Source of the DNA: Acidovorax benzenivorans | Lineage (GTDB): Bacteria; Pseudomonadota; Gammaproteobacteria; Burkholderiales; Burkholderiaceae_C | DNA length: 64,000 nucleotides | Assembly (NCBI RefSeq): GCF_028680575.1 | Contig: NZ_JAPCKI010000011.1 | Location: 62,001 to 126,000, forward strand | Reading direction: 5' to 3' | In this document: piece after piece, positions 61,599 to 64,000 of the stretch | Layout of the letters: each line of letters starts with the position of its first letter | Numbering within the stretch: position 1 is the first letter of the stretch | Position numbers and translations under genes: made by a program | Notes under the pieces: generated by a model | What the model was told of the DNA's origin: nothing | The model's input: only the letters and a program-made list of their open reading frames with translations | Databases searched by the model: none

Positions 61599-61814
61599 TC
61601 AGTCGTCCAGGCGGCGCACGCGGTGGTCCACGCAGAAGGCCTCGAACGCCATCTCCGGGAGCAGAAGCTCCACGGTCAGCTCGGGCCATCCGACCGAGAA
61701 CGCGAACTCGACAAAGCCGTTGTCACGGCGCCCCAGCACGCGCACGAATCGCTGCGACAGATCGCAGACGGGTTGCGCGATAGCGTGCAGTTCGGCGTTG
61801 GCGGGGCGGTGCAT
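61599..61814 (-). CDS. dmpK: Phenol hydroxylase assembly protein P0
   Basis: 71 residues starting MHRPANAELHAIAQPVCDL, with RFVRVLGRRDNGFVEFAF. DmpK assists incorporation of iron into the oxygenase and is inhibitory in excess. AGGAG precedes the ATG at 61814. First gene of the phenol operon, 34 bp downstream of a sigma-54 promoter. Confidence 0.93.
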   Translation of the reverse strand: MHRPANAELHAIAQPVCDLSQRFVRVLGRRDNGFVEFAFSVGWPELTVELLLPEMAFEAFCVDHRVRRLDD

Positions 61815-61848
61815 GGTGATCTCCTGTGCGGCTTTGCATGCACCGTTT

Positions 61849-61864
61849 TGCACGGGCCGTGCCA
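61849..61864 (-). promoter_or_regulatory. Sigma-54 (-24/-12) promoter of the phenol operon
   Basis: Read on the minus strand, TGGCAC (61864-61859), five bases, then GTGCA (61853-61849) fits TGGCAC-N5-TTGCA with one mismatch; the invariant GG and GC are correctly spaced. It lies 35 bp upstream of dmpK. DmpR-type activators act on exactly such promoters. Confidence 0.88.
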
Positions 61865-62024
61865 ACGCATGCCATCTATCGCAAAAATCTCGATAAATTC
61901 AGGGTTAGTCCCTACAAAACCCACTCCATCCGGCCCTGCTGGACCCCGTCGCCGCGTCTGCCCGAGTGGCGGTACATGCGATTGCTGCACAGCAGCATGA
62001 TGTTTTGCTCACCACCGCTATCGG

Positions 62025-62037
62025 CCAATTGATGAAA
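62025..62037. promoter_or_regulatory. Possible DmpR upstream activating site
   Basis: CCAATTGATGAAA resembles half of the TTGATCAATTGATCAA-type DmpR/XylR binding sequence and lies about 160 bp upstream of the -24 element, near where such sites occur. The match is partial. A further short palindrome, TTGCTGCACAGCAGCA, lies at 61983-61998. Confidence 0.35.
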
Positions 62038-62067
62038 TGATGAAGAAGTGGCCAAGGGTCCGCCCTG

Positions 62068-63798
62068 ATGGACACAGAAACCCTGTTTATCGATACTTTC
62101 CTTATGCCCGCGACCGCCCTGCCGCCCTTCCCCTCCGACGCGGACCTGCGCCGCTTGGTGCACTTTTCCCCCGTCGATGGCCGCATCTGGCTGGCGGACC
62201 AGCGCATGCTGCTGGTGCACGCGGCGGCCTTCCAGGCGCTGCGACGCGAATTGGTCGCCAGCCTGGGGGCGGTGCACACGCGCCGCCTGCTGATGCGCGC
62301 GGGGTATGCCTCCGGCGAGCGCGACGCGCTGCTGGCGCGCCAGGTGCGGCCGGGCGCGTCGCTGTTCGACACCTTTGCCGTGGGGCCACAGTTGCACATG
62401 CTGGAAGGCGCGGTGCGCGTGCAGCCGCAGGTGTTCGAGCTGGACGAGGCTGCAGACCACTTTCACGGCATCTTCCAGTGGGACCACAGCTGGGAGGCCG
62501 AGGTGCACCAGCGTGCCTGGGGCCCGCAGGACGAACCCGTGTGCTGGATGCTGCTGGGCTATGCCTCGGGCTATACCAGCGCGTTCTTTCGCCGCCCCAC
62601 CCTGTTCAAGGAAGTGCAGTGCACGGCCTGCGGCCACGCGCATTGCCTGATCGAAGGCCGCTTCGTGCACGAGTGGCCCGACGGCGAACAGCTGGCGCGC
62701 GACTACGATCCCGACTCGATGCTCGTGCGCCTGGACGAGCTGCAATCCCAGGTGGAGGCGCTGCGCACCCAGCTGCAGCCCGTGGACGACCAGGGACCTT
62801 TGCTGGGCCACTCACGCGCGTTCAACGACACGGTGGAGCTGCTGCGCAAGGCCGCCCCCACGCAGGTCACGGTGCTGCTGACCGGCGAAACGGGCGTGGG
62901 CAAGGAACGCTTTGCGCGCGCCCTGCACGCCATGGGACCGCGGGCCGACAAGCCCTTCGTGGCCGTGAACTGCGCGGCGCTGCCCGCCGAGCTGATCGAG
63001 AGCGAGCTGTTCGGAGCCGAGAAGGGCGCCTACACCGGCGCCACCGCCGCACGCGTGGGCCGCTTCGAGCGCGCGCACGGCGGCACGCTGTTGCTGGACG
63101 AACTGGGCGAGCTGCCTCTGCCCGCACAGGCTAAGCTGCTGCGGGTGCTGCAACAGGGCGAGGTAGAACGCCTGGGTGGCACGCAGCCGCGCAAGGTGGA
63201 CGTGCGCGTGGTGGCCGCCACCAACGTGGATCTGGAAAAAGCCGTGGAGGAAGGGAGCTTTCGGCGCGACCTGCTGTACCGGCTGAACGTCTATCCCATC
63301 CGCATCCCGGCGCTGCGTGATCGAGTGGACGACATCGAGCTGCTGGCAATGCACCTGCTGCAGCGCTACGCCGCCATGCACGGCAAGCGCTTGGCGGGCT
63401 TCACCGACCTGGCCATGACCGCCATGCGCCAGCATGAATGGCCCGGCAACGTGCGCGAGCTGGAAAACCTCGTCGAGCGCGGCGTGATCCTGGCGCCGCA
63501 GGACGACCTGGTGGATGCCTCAATGCTGTTTCCTACGTCGGCCATACCCACAGCGCACACCGTGAACGCGGCCGGTGCGCTGGAGAGCGAGTCGCACACC
63601 CAGCAAAGCGCCAACTTGTACGACACGCTGCAGGCCAGCGGCCTGACGCTGGACGCGCTGGAAGACACCCTGATCCGCGAAGCCGTGGCGCGCGCGGGTG
63701 GCAACCTTGCGGCGGCGGCGCGCGCGCTGGGCCTGACCCGTCCACAGCTCAGCTACCGCCTGTCGCGCCTGCAGGAGCGTCGGCAAACGGCCCCGTAA
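62068..63798 (+). CDS. dmpR: Sigma-54-dependent phenol-sensing activator (DmpR/AphR type)
   Basis: 576 residues. N-terminal XylR_N/V4R sensor domain (to about 215) with the zinc-type motif CTACGHAHC, a short linker, an AAA+ domain with Walker A GETGVGKE and Walker B LLLDELGE, the sigma-54 loop GAYTGA, and a Fis-type helix-turn-helix at the C-terminus (AAARALGLTRPQLSYRL). The loop has Tyr where most have Phe (GAFTGA). It binds phenols directly and activates the divergent dmpK promoter. ATG 62068. Confidence 0.95.
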   Translation: MDTETLFIDTFLMPATALPPFPSDADLRRLVHFSPVDGRIWLADQRMLLVHAAAFQALRRELVASLGAVHTRRLLMRAGYASGERDALLARQVRPGASLFDTFAVGPQLHMLEGAVRVQPQVFELDEAADHFHGIFQWDHSWEAEVHQRAWGPQDEPVCWMLLGYASGYTSAFFRRPTLFKEVQCTACGHAHCLIEGRFVHEWPDGEQLARDYDPDSMLVRLDELQSQVEALRTQLQPVDDQGPLLGHSRAFNDTVELLRKAAPTQVTVLLTGETGVGKERFARALHAMGPRADKPFVAVNCAALPAELIESELFGAEKGAYTGATAARVGRFERAHGGTLLLDELGELPLPAQAKLLRVLQQGEVERLGGTQPRKVDVRVVAATNVDLEKAVEEGSFRRDLLYRLNVYPIRIPALRDRVDDIELLAMHLLQRYAAMHGKRLAGFTDLAMTAMRQHEWPGNVRELENLVERGVILAPQDDLVDASMLFPTSAIPTAHTVNAAGALESESHTQQSANLYDTLQASGLTLDALEDTLIREAVARAGGNLAAAARALGLTRPQLSYRLSRLQERRQTAP

Positions 63799-63824
63799 CG
63801 TAAACGCCACCACACCACATTGCC

Positions 63825-64000
63825 ATGGCCAAACGCAGCTTTACCCCCCTGATCGCACTGCCGGGCGGGTACACAGCCGAGGGCGCCCCCCCCCCAGGGG
63901 ACCCCTCGCGCACCCTCATTGAACACACCTACGCCACCCTGCGCGACGACATTGTCGAAGGGCGCCTCCCCCCCGGCGGCAAGCTGCGCATCGAGCACCT
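63825..64000 (+). CDS. GntR-family regulator, N-terminal part (runs off the window)
   Basis: From the ATG at 63825 the frame is open to the window end (58 codons). TLIEHTYATLRDDIVEGRLP followed by PGGKLRIEHL is the start of a FadR-type winged helix. It follows the DmpR gene by 26 bp. In Comamonas testosteroni a GntR repressor, AphS, lies next to aphR and silences the phenol genes; this is probably its counterpart. Confidence 0.8.
   Translation, partial: MAKRSFTPLIALPGGYTAEGAPPPGDPSRTLIEHTYATLRDDIVEGRLPPGGKLRIEH

Overview
The window looks like a betaproteobacterium of the Comamonadaceae (Comamonas, Delftia or Acidovorax type). It is mostly GC-rich, six solute receptors of the Bug/TctC family are scattered through it, and its phenol genes are laid out like the dmp/aph clusters of that group: sigma-54 regulator, hydroxylase, meta-cleavage genes, and a GntR gene beyond the regulator. 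No rRNA, tRNA or CRISPR array was seen.

Layout. 1-1600: an AT-rich edge with the 3' end of an ABC binding-protein gene and an enolase-superfamily cycloisomerase. 1773-6042: L-serine ammonia-lyase, a chemoreceptor and a second, paralogous ABC binding protein, all on the minus strand. 6432-12000: a LysR gene divergent from an operon of Bug receptor, a three-subunit flavin/iron-sulfur amine or amino-acid dehydrogenase (HcnABC/opine-oxidase type) and RidA. 12004-12499: a decayed AbiEi-like antitoxin gene and a possible ICE attachment core. 12515-24738: an intact mating-pair apparatus, traG-copG-trbBCDEJ-eex-LFGI-DUF2274, in the order of Tn4371-family integrative elements, with a LysR gene (24986-25873) just upstream of traG.

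26088-41588: two divergent catabolic operons that fit together chemically. The plus operon has 3-oxoacid CoA-transferase, an alpha/beta hydrolase lacking its serine, muconolactone isomerase, a metallo-beta-lactamase-fold hydrolase and a muconate cycloisomerase-like enzyme, plus two Bug receptors. The minus operon has a mesaconyl-CoA-hydratase-like enzyme, acyl-CoA dehydrogenase, CitE-like lyase, a second CoA-transferase, thiolase and an EthD protein. I infer an ortho-cleavage route that continues past the thiolase, as a methyl-branched 3-oxoadipate (methylsuccinyl-CoA, mesaconyl-CoA, citramalyl-CoA) would need. This is the most interesting system in the window.

41881-46080: IS5 and IS3 remnants, another Bug gene, and a heavily frameshifted relaxase gene of the RlxS/TraI type on the same strand as traG. 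Its place upstream of traG suggests the 26-44 kb catabolic block is cargo of a Tn4371-like element that has lost its own relaxase.

46140-64000: a complete phenol/catechol meta-cleavage region: dmpKLMNOPQB, a GlcG-like gene and dmpD, then a LysR gene divergent from dmpC-E-(SDR)-F-G-H-(Bug)-I. A near-consensus -24/-12 promoter lies before dmpK, with a divergent DmpR-type activator followed by the start of a GntR regulator at the window edge.
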